Translations under genes and position numbers: made by a program | Notes under the pieces: model-generated | Told to the model about the DNA's origin: nothing | What the model saw: the letters and a program-made list of their open reading frames with translations, nothing else | Database searches by the model: none | Source of the DNA: Methanoplanus endosymbiosus | Lineage (GTDB): Archaea; Halobacteriota; Methanomicrobia; Methanomicrobiales; Methanomicrobiaceae | Assembly (NCBI RefSeq): GCF_024662215.1 | Contig: NZ_CP096115.1 | Coordinates: 310,001 to 374,000 of the forward strand | Length of the DNA stretch: 64,000 nt | Direction: 5' to 3' | Part shown: piece after piece, positions 6,622 through 16,178 of the stretch | Numbering within the stretch: the stretch's first letter is position 1 | Layout: every line of letters starts with the position of its first letter

Positions 6622-9267
6622 ATGAGTAAGGGCCCAACACCTGCGATGAAGCAGTTTTACGACTTAAAAGACAAATATCCCGGAACAATCCTCTTTTTCC
6701 AGATGGGGGACTTCTATGAGACATTTGGAGAGGATGCTGAGGTTGTTGCCAGTGAGCTGGACATAACCCTGACATCCCGCGGCAGAGATATAAACGGTGA
6801 AAAGATGGCTCTTGCCGGAGTTCCGATCCATGCAGGAGAGACATACATCTCAAGGATGGTACAGAAGGGTTACCGTGTTGCTGTCTGTGACCAGATTGAA
6901 GATCCAAAAAAGGCAAAGGGCATAGTAAAAAGAGATGTTGTAAGAGTCATCACACCCGGAACTGTAATCGACTCATCAATGATTGGAACTTCGGGATCAT
7001 GCTACCTGATGTCACTTGACTACAACTCCAAAAAAAATGAATTTGGCATGGCATTTCTTGATGTCTCAACCGGAGAATTTTTTATATCAGAATGCAGGGA
7101 GAGCAATGGCTATACATCACTTAATTCTGAGATTGTGCGTTATAGCCCGTCTGAATGTATAGTCTCCCAAAAAGTTCCGGAATCAGCAATAAAAGAGCTT
7201 GAAAATAAAAATATTCTCATAACTCCGTACAACACAAGGGCATTTGATTATGAAACTGCCAGGGATTTCCTTCAGGATTACTTCAGTGTATCATCACTTG
7301 AAGGATTTGGCTGCATGGGCATGGATCTTGCCATCGGATCTGCCGGAGCATGCCTTTCATACGCCTGCTATACCCAGAAAAAAGACCTTGGACATATAAG
7401 AAAACTGTCTGTCAGAATTCCGGAGAACAGCATGGTTCTCGATGCAATCACGCTTAGAAATCTCGAAATTCTGGAGAACATAAGAAACCGTGGGAAGGAC
7501 ACATCCCTCTTTGGCGTATTAAATGATACAAAAACCTCAATGGGAATAAGAATCCTGAAGAAATTCCTGACAGCCCCGCTGATAAACAAAGAAGATATCG
7601 GGAAGAGACATGACGCAGTTGAATACTTCCTGAACAACTCCGCCACAAGATATAAACTGCGGGGACATTTACACAAATTCCCGGACATTGAAAGAATTGC
7701 CGGAAGGATCTCATACGGCAATGCAGGCCCGCGTGATCTCGTCACACTCAAAAATGCACTGCTTAAAATTCCGGAGATAAAATATCTTATAAATCCGGCA
7801 TCCGAAAGACTTCCAGCACTAATACGGGAGTCTGTTTCCGGTGCAGAGGCACTCACTGACGTAACAGAACTCATTGAATCTGCAATTAATGATGAACCGC
7901 CTGTCCTTGCAAGAACAGGAGGCGTAATCCGGGATGGTTACAGCAGTGAACTTGATGAACTCAGGGATATTGCATATTCAGGCAAAAACTGGATTGCAGA
8001 ATTTCAGCAGGGTGAAAGGGAGAGAACCGGAATCAAATCCTTAAAGGTAGGATTTAATAAAGTATCCGGATACTATATCGAAGTCACAAAGTCGAATCTC
8101 AGCCTTGTCCCACCCGAATACCTGAGAAAACAGACAATGTCAAACGGTGAGAGATATACCCTTCCGGTTTTGCAGGAGAAGGAATCTCTCATATCAAATG
8201 CAGAGGAGAAACTGCTTGCACTTGAACTTGAATTATTCAACAGCTTAATCTTATCACTTGCAGAAGTTGTCCCGGCAATACAGAAGACATCCGGACATAT
8301 CGGTCTTCTGGATGTATATGCAGCATTTAGCAATGTATCAGATCTATACAACTATAAACGTCCGGTGATTGAAAATTCCGGCAGGCTCATCATATCAGAC
8401 GGCCGCCACCCTGTTGTTGAGAGAAACATGGATAACAGTTTTGTGCCGAATGATTCCGGACTTGAAAGTGAGAGCGAACAGATCTTAATCATCACCGGAG
8501 CAAACATGGCAGGAAAATCCACCTACATGCGCCAGGTTGCCCTGATAACAGTAATGGCACAGGCAGGATGCTTTGTCCCCGCAGCCAGTGCTGTGATAGG
8601 AATTGTGGACCGGATATTTACCCGCGTTGGTGCATTTGATGATCTCTCAAGCGGCCAGAGTACATTTATGGTTGAGATGCTTGAACTCGCCAATATTCTT
8701 AATAACATCACCGACAAAAGTCTTGTAATTCTTGATGAGATCGGCAGGGGGACAAGCACACTTGACGGCTACTCCATTGCAAAGGCAGTGCTTGAATTCC
8801 TTCACGGCAGATCAAAGAGCGGACCGAGGACACTATTTGCAACGCATTTCCATGAGATGGTCGGGATGGAAGGTGAACTTAAGAGAGTGAGCAATTATCA
8901 TTTCGCTGTAAACGAGACCGGAAGGGATGTAGTATTCCTCAGAAAACTTATTCCGGGTGCGACAGACAGGAGCTATGGTATCCATGTTGCAAAGCTTGCC
9001 GGAATCCCAAAGAAAGTGCTTGACAGGTCATCTGAAATCCTGAAATTGGAACAGGAGAGAGAATACTCAGTTCCCGGAAGAATACAGCCGAGATACACCC
9101 AGATGCTGCTTATAGATCAGGGAGATTGTGCATCTGTTCATGATTGTGGGAATGGTGGAAAACTTGCAGAGAGGATAAGGGAGATAGATACTGATTCACT
9201 CACTCCAAGGGAAGCACTTGCACTGATATATACTCTAAAAGAAGAAGCCGGAGATGAGATGAATTGA
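6622..9267 (+). CDS. mutS: DNA mismatch repair ATPase MutS
   Basis: Bacterial-type MutS1 of 881 residues from this start. It recognises mispairs and small loops and recruits MutL. The mismatch-wedging motif GDFYETF sits near residue 31. The lever and clamp regions follow. The ATPase has Walker A (GANMAGKST, ~8494-8526), Walker B with signature (LDEIGRGTSTLDG, ~8722-8760), and the FATHFHEM histidine. The ATG at 6622 gives the family-typical N-terminus MSKGPTPAMKQ; an ATG at 6571 and a TTG at 6556 are in frame and cannot be excluded, as none has a good ribosome binding site. A CTATAATAAA element at ~6596-6605 may be the TATA box. The stop codon overlaps the mutL start. Confidence 0.95.
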   Translation: MSKGPTPAMKQFYDLKDKYPGTILFFQMGDFYETFGEDAEVVASELDITLTSRGRDINGEKMALAGVPIHAGETYISRMVQKGYRVAVCDQIEDPKKAKGIVKRDVVRVITPGTVIDSSMIGTSGSCYLMSLDYNSKKNEFGMAFLDVSTGEFFISECRESNGYTSLNSEIVRYSPSECIVSQKVPESAIKELENKNILITPYNTRAFDYETARDFLQDYFSVSSLEGFGCMGMDLAIGSAGACLSYACYTQKKDLGHIRKLSVRIPENSMVLDAITLRNLEILENIRNRGKDTSLFGVLNDTKTSMGIRILKKFLTAPLINKEDIGKRHDAVEYFLNNSATRYKLRGHLHKFPDIERIAGRISYGNAGPRDLVTLKNALLKIPEIKYLINPASERLPALIRESVSGAEALTDVTELIESAINDEPPVLARTGGVIRDGYSSELDELRDIAYSGKNWIAEFQQGERERTGIKSLKVGFNKVSGYYIEVTKSNLSLVPPEYLRKQTMSNGERYTLPVLQEKESLISNAEEKLLALELELFNSLILSLAEVVPAIQKTSGHIGLLDVYAAFSNVSDLYNYKRPVIENSGRLIISDGRHPVVERNMDNSFVPNDSGLESESEQILIITGANMAGKSTYMRQVALITVMAQAGCFVPAASAVIGIVDRIFTRVGAFDDLSSGQSTFMVEMLELANILNNITDKSLVILDEIGRGTSTLDGYSIAKAVLEFLHGRSKSGPRTLFATHFHEMVGMEGELKRVSNYHFAVNETGRDVVFLRKLIPGATDRSYGIHVAKLAGIPKKVLDRSSEILKLEQEREYSVPGRIQPRYTQMLLIDQGDCASVHDCGNGGKLAERIREIDTDSLTPREALALIYTLKEEAGDEMN

Positions 9268-11384
9268 ATACTGATATACAAAAAAAGATCCATCTCCTTG
9301 ATGATGACACAATAAATAAAATTGCAGCCGGGGAGGTTGTCGAGAGGCCTGCATCTGTTGTAAAGGAACTTGTGGAGAATTCAATTGACTCCGGCGCAAA
9401 GACGATCAAAATTGATATAGGCTCAGACTCACGTGAAATATTCAGAATCCGGGTCTCTGATGACGGCTGCGGCATGGACAGGGATTCAGCCCTTCTCTCG
9501 GTAAGAAGACATGCAACAAGCAAACTATCATCCGCAGGCGATCTGATAACAATCGGAACTATGGGCTTTCGCGGTGAAGCACTTGCAAGCATTGCATCAG
9601 TATCCCGGTTTACACTAATAACCAAAGAAAATTCCAGAGATTCCCTTAAGGGCACAAAGATTGTAATTGAAGGTGGGAAAGACAATGAGACCAGTGAAAC
9701 CGGCGCACCTGCCGGGACATCAGTTCTTGTTGAAAATCTCTTCTTCAACACCCCTGCAAGGAAGAAATTCCTTAAATCAAGGCAGACAGAGTTCTCCCAT
9801 ATATTAAAAGCAGTAGAGCAGATTGCTCTGGCAAACCCTTCTGTCTCAATACTTCTGACCCATAACGGCAAGGATAAGTTGTTCTCCGGCACATCGGCTG
9901 ATTTTAAAGAGAAGATCGGTCACATATACGGCAGTGAGGCAGTTAAAGATCTCATTAAGATTGAAAAGACCTTCCCCTTCATGAAGGTTGCAGGGTTTTG
10001 TGAAAAACCCTCTGAGAATTCATCAACCCAGCAGTCAGTACATATATCAGTCAACAACCGTCCGATCTATTCTGTTCCTCTTTCAAGGGCTGTCAAGGAA
10101 GGTTATGGTACACTTCTGCCAAAGAACAGATACCCAATAGCATACTTAAGCCTCATAATTGACAGAAATATAGTTGATGTAAATGTCCACCCGACAAAGA
10201 AGGAAGTCAGATTTTCAAGAGAGACTGAGATAAGGCGTGCATTAAGGGATTCGGTTTCACAGGCCCTTAAAGGAGAATCCCTGGTCTATAAGAAAGGTCT
10301 GTCAGTATTCTCCTTTGGGAAGAGATCAAAGCCGGAAATCGTATATAATGAAGAAGAGCCTGACTATAAACCATCTGCTAAACCTTCTGTTCTGAGCTGT
10401 GAAAAATCTGAAGATTTACCATCCTGTACAGAAGAAGAATCGCATGCTACATATATCAGGGAAACATCCGGACAAGGGAGAAGGGAACCTGATCTCTTTT
10501 CATCATATATAAAAGAAGAGCCGGAATCAGTATATGTTAAAGAGAGATCCGCTGTAAGCAGCAGAGATTTTGGTATTTTTTCATCATATATAACAGAAGA
10601 ACCAAAGTCCGCAACAGTCAGCGAAGCATATGATGATATAATAAGCAGCAGAGATTCCGGTCAGAAAAAATCCCAGTTTTCCGGGTTTAGCATAACAAAT
10701 CCTGATAACGAAGAGCGCTACCACCCGAAATTTTCGGCAACAGACAGGCAGCTCAGGCTTACAGAAAATTTCTCATACAAAAATACCGGCGAATTCAGAT
10801 TTCCGGATATGAAAATTGCCGGACAGTTTGATTCTTCATATATTGTCGCATTCATGTCAGGCAGTGAAGGAGAAGAGCTTGTCCTGATTGATCAGCATGC
10901 TGCCCATGAGAGAATAATCTATGACCAGATTCAGGCAAATAAAATGTCAGGAAAGATCTCCCAGGAACTGTTAGTGCCTGTTGTACTGAACTTAAGAGCC
11001 TCAGAATCGGAAATATTAAAATCCGGATTGACAGAACTTGAAGAGGAAGGATTTAATATTGATGAATTCGGTAAAGACAGTTTTGCAATACGATCTGTTC
11101 CCCTTGTTCTTGGCAAGAGGATAGGTACTGAGATAATAAAAGATATCATCTCTGATATAATGGACGATGGCAGCAGCACCTTTGAAGAGAAAAAGGAGAA
11201 GATTGCTTCAACAGTCTCCTGTAAGGCGGCAATTAAAGCCGGAACTGAACTATCCTTTGAGCAGATGCAGAAACTTGTGAAGCAGCTGTCTGCAACAGAA
11301 AATCCATACACCTGCCCTCACGGAAGACCGGCAGTGATTACAGTATCTTCAAAAAAGCTTTCTAAAATGTTTCTCAGAACCTGA
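9264..11384 (+). CDS. mutL: DNA mismatch repair endonuclease MutL
   Basis: 706-residue partner of MutS, starting at a TTG whose last bases form the mutS stop (TTGA), with GGAGATGA as ribosome binding site. The N-terminal GHKL ATPase has KIAAGEVVERPASVVKELVEN, DDGCGM, GFRGEAL and GTSVLVENLFFNTPARKKF. A disordered linker (~residues 370-500) contains a duplicated FSSYI-EEP-S segment. The C-terminal domain carries the metal-dependent nicking motif DQHAAHERIIYD, SCKAAIKAG and CPHGRP, so it should be an endonuclease-type MutL, as expected where no MutH exists. The last acidic position of DQHA(X)2E(X)4E is Asp instead of Glu. Coupling to mutS argues for equimolar expression. Confidence 0.95.
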   Translation: MNTDIQKKIHLLDDDTINKIAAGEVVERPASVVKELVENSIDSGAKTIKIDIGSDSREIFRIRVSDDGCGMDRDSALLSVRRHATSKLSSAGDLITIGTMGFRGEALASIASVSRFTLITKENSRDSLKGTKIVIEGGKDNETSETGAPAGTSVLVENLFFNTPARKKFLKSRQTEFSHILKAVEQIALANPSVSILLTHNGKDKLFSGTSADFKEKIGHIYGSEAVKDLIKIEKTFPFMKVAGFCEKPSENSSTQQSVHISVNNRPIYSVPLSRAVKEGYGTLLPKNRYPIAYLSLIIDRNIVDVNVHPTKKEVRFSRETEIRRALRDSVSQALKGESLVYKKGLSVFSFGKRSKPEIVYNEEEPDYKPSAKPSVLSCEKSEDLPSCTEEESHATYIRETSGQGRREPDLFSSYIKEEPESVYVKERSAVSSRDFGIFSSYITEEPKSATVSEAYDDIISSRDSGQKKSQFSGFSITNPDNEERYHPKFSATDRQLRLTENFSYKNTGEFRFPDMKIAGQFDSSYIVAFMSGSEGEELVLIDQHAAHERIIYDQIQANKMSGKISQELLVPVVLNLRASESEILKSGLTELEEEGFNIDEFGKDSFAIRSVPLVLGKRIGTEIIKDIISDIMDDGSSTFEEKKEKIASTVSCKAAIKAGTELSFEQMQKLVKQLSATENPYTCPHGRPAVITVSSKKLSKMFLRT

Positions 11385-11394
11385 AAAAAGGATT

Positions 11395-11958
11395 TTATCC
11401 CTTAATTTTTGCCTGGATTACGAATCCGGTAATGAGACTTACAATACCCATTGCAACAGCAAAGATACCAAGCACCTGAACAATAACTGCTGTGCCTGCC
11501 ATTGGGAATACCATCATCATAATTCCAAGCATCACTGCAATAATTCCTGAAATTACAAGCAATACTCTGTACCAGCCATTTTCACGCTCAGCAGTAAGCC
11601 CAATCCAGAGATCTCCAAATCCGGTAATGAACGCCCACAGGGCAATCAGAACTGCTATAGTCACCCACAGAACTGCAAGGTTCATAATTGCAAGAATACC
11701 GATGATAATACCAATAATTCCAAGAATAATCAGCAGTATTCTGGACGTGCTTTTGTCCTGCCCGGCAAAACCTTTAATTAAGGTTGAAATACTGTAGATG
11801 ATAATCAGTGCACCAATAAAGAATGCAATAAGATCAACAATCAAAGGTGCCCACAGAATCGCTGCTGCACCGAAAATTATTGATATAAGTCCCTGAAACA
11901 GGAAAATCCACCATGAAAGTGGTGTAAAATCTGCTTCAATAATTTCTACTTCAGCCAT
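11395..11958 (-). CDS. HdeD/DUF308 family membrane protein
   Basis: 187-residue integral membrane protein with about six hydrophobic helices in paired hairpins, such as ILWAPLIVDLIAFFIGALIII and ILLIILGIIGIIIGILAIM. The pattern of helix pairs, with G-I/L-I-x-x-I-x-G turns and a WIFLFQGLISIIFGAAAI opening, matches HdeD (DUF308), known in Escherichia coli for acid resistance. The archaeal role is unknown. AGAGGA precedes the ATG. It is convergent with mutL, with 10 nt between stops. The family assignment rests on topology and composition more than on catalytic residues. Confidence 0.72.
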   Translation of the reverse strand: MAEVEIIEADFTPLSWWIFLFQGLISIIFGAAAILWAPLIVDLIAFFIGALIIIYSISTLIKGFAGQDKSTSRILLIILGIIGIIIGILAIMNLAVLWVTIAVLIALWAFITGFGDLWIGLTAERENGWYRVLLVISGIIAVMLGIMMMVFPMAGTAVIVQVLGIFAVAMGIVSLITGFVIQAKIKG

Positions 11959-12140
11959 TTAAATCCTCTAGGATTAATTATTTCTTATAATTATTTATTG
12001 TTTTGTTATTTTTGCAGATCATTTTTGCTTAATTTGCTATTTTAGGCAGGATCATAACTGTTCCGGCAATAATGTTAATCATTTATCTATGTTCTCTGAC
12101 ATTGTTGCACCAAAATCATTTATACTTCAGATTCATTGTA
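11959..12140. other. Intergenic spacer upstream of the HdeD-like gene
   Basis: AT-rich spacer with several TTATTTATT-like stretches (~11984-12000) that could serve as TATA boxes for the minus-strand DUF308 gene. No gene or hairpin of note was seen. Confidence 0.35.
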
Positions 12141-12728
12141 TTAGGGATTACCACAGACATCATGTACAATCCTTAAAATATAGAGAGTCTCGTCTTCACA
12201 GATCTCACTTAAAATAACATATGACAGCAGTTTTTTCCCGGAAAAAATATTTCTCACTTCTTCAGTGCCTGTAAGTGATGATACCAGAAGAAGACACCTG
12301 CCGTTTTTATTCATAATTTCAGGCAGGACTTCTGCAAATTTTTCTATAGTCTCCCTGCCGGAAATTCCTCCGTCAAGTGCATATTCAAGCCAGTCGTCAA
12401 TTTTTTCCTCTTCCTCTGTTGGCAGATATGGCGGATTAAAGATGACAAGATCAAATTCAGAAGAGATTCCGGCTGAAAGATCAGTCCTGATAATCTCAGG
12501 CCCTAACGCTGCTGCTGATCTGCATGCATGAGGATTAATATCAGTACCTGTTACAGATTTAGCGATCTTATATGCTTCCCCCGCGATCTTTCCGCTTCCG
12601 GTTCCGATTTCAATCACCCTGTCATCATATTTTATCTCTGCCATTACTGCTTTTAACAGAAGATATGTATCAGCTTCCGGCTGGTAAACCTGTTCATGAT
12701 ATTTTGGTGTAATTTCTTTATCTTTCAT
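12141..12728 (-). CDS. HemK/PrmC-type (Mtq2-like) class I methyltransferase
   Basis: 195-residue SAM-dependent methyltransferase of the short archaeal and eukaryotic HemK2/Mtq2 type. That type methylates the glutamine of the GGQ loop in release factor aRF1. Motif I is VIEIGTGSGKIAGEA, and the diagnostic catalytic NPPY motif is present (FNPPYLPT). The long N-terminal domain of bacterial PrmC is absent, as in the archaeal family. It is the last gene of the minus-strand translation cluster, downstream of ksgA by about 145 nt, so it may have its own promoter. Substrate is inferred from the family; other HemK paralogues methylate other targets. Confidence 0.82.
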   Translation of the reverse strand: MKDKEITPKYHEQVYQPEADTYLLLKAVMAEIKYDDRVIEIGTGSGKIAGEAYKIAKSVTGTDINPHACRSAAALGPEIIRTDLSAGISSEFDLVIFNPPYLPTEEEEKIDDWLEYALDGGISGRETIEKFAEVLPEIMNKNGRCLLLVSSLTGTEEVRNIFSGKKLLSYVILSEICEDETLYILRIVHDVCGNP

Positions 12729-12800
12729 ACAATCACTATCCTGAATGAAGCATTTGAGACCGCCGGCTCAAAAATCCGGAGAAAAATATTTGGTTTTGGA

Positions 12801-12820
12801 TCATATGAGATCATATGAGA
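12801..12820. repeat. Tandem 10-bp repeat TCATATGAGA x2
   Basis: Two perfect adjacent copies of TCATATGAGA followed by TCTC. They lie 73-92 nt upstream of the minus-strand methyltransferase start, in the only sizeable gap of this gene cluster. This is a plausible binding site one helical turn apart, but no regulator is known. Confidence 0.4.
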
Positions 12821-12874
12821 TCTCTATATCCGGAAAAATAGATCAATACCATCGTTTGATCTGATAAAACAGAA

Positions 12875-13648
12875 TTATCCTGAAGCAGTATTTGATAGGT
12901 CTGCAAACTCTTTAAGGGTTAATTCCTGAGGTCTTTTTCTGAGTATATCTTCAGAAACACCGGACAGTATTCTCTCTGACTCTTCTCTGCCAATATTGTT
13001 CTCAGAGATATTTACAGCCTTCCGAATTGTTTTTCTCCGGTGCGAAAAGAGTTCACGGACTATAACTGCATAGAGTTCTATGTTGTTTATCGGGTAGGTA
13101 AGTTCATCTTTTAATGTAAGTCTTACGACATATGATTTTACCTTTGGTTTTGGGGAGAAGGATGATGGCAACAGTTCAAGCAGAGGCATTACCTTTGCAT
13201 ATGTCTGTACCATTATTGATAATCTTCCGCATTCAGAAGTGCCCGGAAGGGCCATCATCTTCATTGCAAATTCTTTCTGATACATCAGCACAGCTTCTTC
13301 AAAGCCCATTCCTATCAGCCTGAAAGTTATCTTTGATGAAGCTGAGTAAGGCAGGTTTGCAACGACAAGATCAAAGTCAGGGATCTCACATCGTATGGCA
13401 TCACCATGAACAATGGTTAGATCTCCGGATTTAACCTCCCTAAAAAAACTTTTTTCAAGATAAGATACTAATTTGCCGTCAAGTTCAACAGCAATTACCT
13501 TTGCCCCACGACTAAGAAGAGCTTCTGTCAGTATTCCCTTACCAGGACCTATCTCAAGAACTGTCCTTCCGGATACATCTGCATATCCGGAAATCTTTTC
13601 TACAGCCCCGGCATCAACAAGGAAATGCTGATCATGCGGTGCTCTCAT
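12875..13648 (-). CDS. ksgA: 16S rRNA adenine dimethyltransferase RsmA/KsgA/Dim1
   Basis: 257-residue enzyme that dimethylates two adjacent adenines in the 3'-terminal helix of 16S rRNA, a late small-subunit maturation step. It begins HDQHFLVDAGAVEKI and has SAM-binding VLEIGPGKGILTEAL, the acidic ribose-binding IAVELDGKL and the catalytic NLPYSASSKI motif. A smaller C-terminal helical domain ends with SHRRKTIRKA-type sequence, typical of the family. Its ATG overlaps the DUF655 stop by 4 nt. Neighbours on the same strand are ribosomal and RNA polymerase genes, in the gene order common in Euryarchaeota. Confidence 0.95.
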   Translation of the reverse strand: MRAPHDQHFLVDAGAVEKISGYADVSGRTVLEIGPGKGILTEALLSRGAKVIAVELDGKLVSYLEKSFFREVKSGDLTIVHGDAIRCEIPDFDLVVANLPYSASSKITFRLIGMGFEEAVLMYQKEFAMKMMALPGTSECGRLSIMVQTYAKVMPLLELLPSSFSPKPKVKSYVVRLTLKDELTYPINNIELYAVIVRELFSHRRKTIRKAVNISENNIGREESERILSGVSEDILRKRPQELTLKEFADLSNTASG

Positions 13649-14205
13649 TTTGATGTGAAGAGATGATATTTGATATTCGGATCCTGCATCTCTTCGATAA
13701 TTCTCTTAATTATCATCTGCTCCGGATGCGGAATTGATTTAATTCTCTCACTTATATCAGCGAAACTGTCAAAGAGCTTTTTCTCTCTCTCGTCAAGAAT
13801 TTCCCATAATATTTTCTTTCCGATTCCGGGAAGCAGGTGAAGCATATGCTGTTTGGATGTGATCGGGACAGCTTTATTGAAGAAATCCACATAACTGGAT
13901 TCTTTTTCCATTACAATACTCTTAATTGCATAAGGGACTTCAAGTTTTGCAGTCTGGGTCAGATCATTATAACCAATTCTCTTCTTTACCCTCTCAATTT
14001 TATCCCGCTGTTTCTCACCAATATATACAATATCACCTGTTGTGACATCAGTGTTTTTTGGTACAAGCTCAAGCAGTTTAAACTGTTCAGTGCCCATAGC
14101 CTGAACAAGAGGTTCCTTTTTGTACTGAGGCCGTCTTACGTCACCATGCCCCATCGGGAGTACATCAATAACTACAGCATAAAGTTCTTTTTTATCAGAT
14201 CTCAT
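13645..14205 (-). CDS. DUF655 family RNA/DNA-binding protein
   Basis: 186-residue protein of the archaeal DUF655 family. The N-terminal half is an OB-like fold (ELYAVVIDVLPMGHGDVRRPQYKKEP), followed by KLLELVPKNTDVTTGDIVYIGE. The C-terminal half has a helix-hairpin-helix (LLPGIGKKILWEILDEREKKLF). The combination suggests nucleic-acid binding, and genomic linkage to ksgA and rpoF suggests a role in ribosome maturation or transcription, but no activity is established. It lies between rpoF (24 nt gap) and ksgA (4 nt overlap), consistent with cotranscription. Confidence 0.85.
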   Translation of the reverse strand: MRSDKKELYAVVIDVLPMGHGDVRRPQYKKEPLVQAMGTEQFKLLELVPKNTDVTTGDIVYIGEKQRDKIERVKKRIGYNDLTQTAKLEVPYAIKSIVMEKESSYVDFFNKAVPITSKQHMLHLLPGIGKKILWEILDEREKKLFDSFADISERIKSIPHPEQMIIKRIIEEMQDPNIKYHLFTSK

Positions 14206-14229
14206 AAAAGATTACCTTCCGGAAAAAAA

Positions 14230-14580
14230 TCAGAAGTGGACCTTTACAAGGTCCAGAATCTCATCCAGCTCTTCACCTGTGAGGTTGAAGCGCTCTTTGG
14301 CGTAGATTGCCCTTAATTCATCTCTTGACTGAGGCATGATGCCCGCAATCCTGAATGCAATTTCAGGTTTCATCTTTTCAAATTCAAGAAGCTTCTCTAC
14401 GAGTTCTCTTGAACTGCCTGCACTTGTTTTTGAGAGATGATTGGCATGCTCAATGCTTCTCCTAAGCTCATATGACATCTCTTTTCCAGCCTCAAGGCGT
14501 ACTGCCTCAACCTTCAGTAATTCCTCACGTAATTCCTGAAGAGTAATTTTTTCTTCATTGATAATGCCTTTAACTTTCAT
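14230..14580 (-). CDS. rpoF: DNA-directed RNA polymerase subunit Rpo4 (RpoF)
   Basis: 116-residue subunit of archaeal RNA polymerase, homologous to eukaryotic Rpb4. It pairs with Rpo7 to form the stalk that contacts initiation factors and nascent RNA. The sequence begins MKVKGIINEEKITLQELREEL, is predicted all-helical, and ends in the conserved HRDC-like region (MKPEIAFRIAGIMPQSRDELR and ERFNLTGEELDEILDLV). Length is normal. It lies 24 nt downstream of rpl21e, the standard archaeal pair. Confidence 0.93.
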   Translation of the reverse strand: MKVKGIINEEKITLQELREELLKVEAVRLEAGKEMSYELRRSIEHANHLSKTSAGSSRELVEKLLEFEKMKPEIAFRIAGIMPQSRDELRAIYAKERFNLTGEELDEILDLVKVHF

Positions 14581-14604
14581 GCCAATCCCTGTTATAAAAA
14601 AAGA

Positions 14605-14898
14605 TTATTGTTTCTGAGGTCTTAGATGTTGTGGTCTTGAAATCACAGTCTTGAGTGAATTTCCGTCCCTTACTTCCAAAACCCATGCGCGTCCCTGTTT
14701 ACCAATAACTTTACCGGTTCTTCCGTGGAATCTTCTGTGAGGCATTCCTGTCTGCACACTTGGATCTACAACAATGTGTACTCTCTGTCCGTCCTCAAAT
14801 TCCTGAATAAGTCTTGTTACAGGGCCAATACCGCGCTGTCTGAGTTCTTTTTTGTACTTATAGCGTGTCTTTTTCCTCTGACCATTGTGATGTGCCAT
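14605..14898 (-). CDS. rpl21e: Large ribosomal subunit protein eL21
   Basis: 97-residue basic ribosomal protein of the archaeal/eukaryotic eL21 family. Landmarks are the N-terminal [23 protein letters not shown], the [28 protein letters not shown] core, and the C-terminal [11 protein letters not shown]. It binds 23S rRNA in the large subunit. Full length for the family, and followed closely by rpoF. Confidence 0.95.
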   Translation of the reverse strand: MAHHNGQRKKTRYKYKKELRQRGIGPVTRLIQEFEDGQRVHIVVDPSVQTGMPHRRFHGRTGKVIGKQGRAWVLEVRDGNSLKTVISRPQHLRPQKQ

Positions 14899-14930
14899 TT
14901 TTACTCTCCGTATTTTTAATAATATAAGAT

Positions 14931-16178
14931 TTAGTCGAACTTCCTTGATTCAGGTACTACGCCTTCGACCATGATTACATCAAGGGCGGTAACTCTGGCA
15001 TCTGCACCGATATTTAATGAAAAATTCGGCTCAGTTCTGCCTTCATCACCTGATATGAGTTCTTTAATGTAAAGTCCTGCATCTCCGAGAACCTCAATTC
15101 TGAATTTGCCATCCTCTACACCAATGCACTCAATATCTATGACCTTTCGTTTTCTCACTAGATCTGCCCTGCGGTGTGAAACCCTGTCCGGGGTGCGCTG
15201 GTCTATTATCGTCCCTTTTAGACTTTTCAGAGCAGATCCAACATCGTCCGGTGAGAAATCGCCGTCAACTTCAACCAGAATGCTGTATTTTTTATGAGCT
15301 TTTCCGGATTTAAGGGTTTCCACCTCATGCCGATCGCTTACATGATCAAACACAGCTTCCACCCTTTTTTCTGCATAGTTATCTATAGCAGACTCCATAT
15401 CTTCAAAGGAGATATCCCTGAGTCGGGGTTTTACGATCTCAATTACAAAAGGCCTTCCTGTTCCGATCATAACAGCGTCGATATCTTCCCTTCCGGCACC
15501 ATGCAGTATAGCATCTTCCGCTTCAAAGAGTTCAATAAGAGGCCTTCCGATCAGTTCCTCTACGGAATCCTGATACATCCTGCCTGTAAAATTACATCTC
15601 TCACAGCCTTTTCCACGGCATTCACGGCAGTGCCATCTTGTCTGCGGAATACCCCTTATATTTTTGCGGTATCTTCCGTAGATGTAAACCGGATTTACTT
15701 CCACATCCACAGTACCATCGGCGATATTACAGACTACAACAAGATCAGGTCTTTTGAAATTGACCTCACAACCAAGTTGTGAAGTGACCCTTTTACCCGT
15801 CTCACGGTTGAATTCCGCTTTTACAGGTTCGGGGGACTTTAAAGAGAGATCACTCCAGACCATCTCTTCACTCTCTGAGATCAGAGGTGGAATTTTGCAC
15901 CCTAACAGAAGGGTTTTAAATTCCAGATCCTTTAGTGAATCTTTTACTTTCTCTGCCCAGGTATCAACAGTATCAAAGAGATTTCCGCATATCCAGCAGG
16001 TCTCCTCTTCAGGGCTGAAGGGTCTGTCCTCTTCAATGCAGGAATATATCCTTAATGCTCTTCCTCTTTCATCATTTCCAAGTCCATGTGTTCTCTTCCC
16101 GAAAAATCTTCCGAGGCAGTGATCACATATCGGACCATAATTAAGAATTTCCTTAATCTGCTCTGATAACTCCGACAT
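14931..16178 (-). CDS. pus10: tRNA pseudouridine(54/55) synthase Pus10
   Basis: 415-residue pseudouridine synthase that converts U54 and U55 in the T-loop of archaeal tRNAs. The N-terminal zinc module has Cys18-x2-Cys21 and Cys61-x2-Cys64, followed by a THUMP-containing domain. A second cysteine cluster (Cys184, 187, 192, 195; [13 protein letters not shown]) precedes the catalytic motif [16 protein letters not shown], in which Asp232/Asp234 includes the nucleophile. The [17 protein letters not shown] block is a further family signature. GGAG precedes the ATG, which shares one base with the trmY stop (TAATG), so the two enzymes are translationally linked. Confidence 0.95.
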   Translation of the reverse strand: MSELSEQIKEILNYGPICDHCLGRFFGKRTHGLGNDERGRALRIYSCIEEDRPFSPEEETCWICGNLFDTVDTWAEKVKDSLKDLEFKTLLLGCKIPPLISESEEMVWSDLSLKSPEPVKAEFNRETGKRVTSQLGCEVNFKRPDLVVVCNIADGTVDVEVNPVYIYGRYRKNIRGIPQTRWHCRECRGKGCERCNFTGRMYQDSVEELIGRPLIELFEAEDAILHGAGREDIDAVMIGTGRPFVIEIVKPRLRDISFEDMESAIDNYAEKRVEAVFDHVSDRHEVETLKSGKAHKKYSILVEVDGDFSPDDVGSALKSLKGTIIDQRTPDRVSHRRADLVRKRKVIDIECIGVEDGKFRIEVLGDAGLYIKELISGDEGRTEPNFSLNIGADARVTALDVIMVEGVVPESRKFD

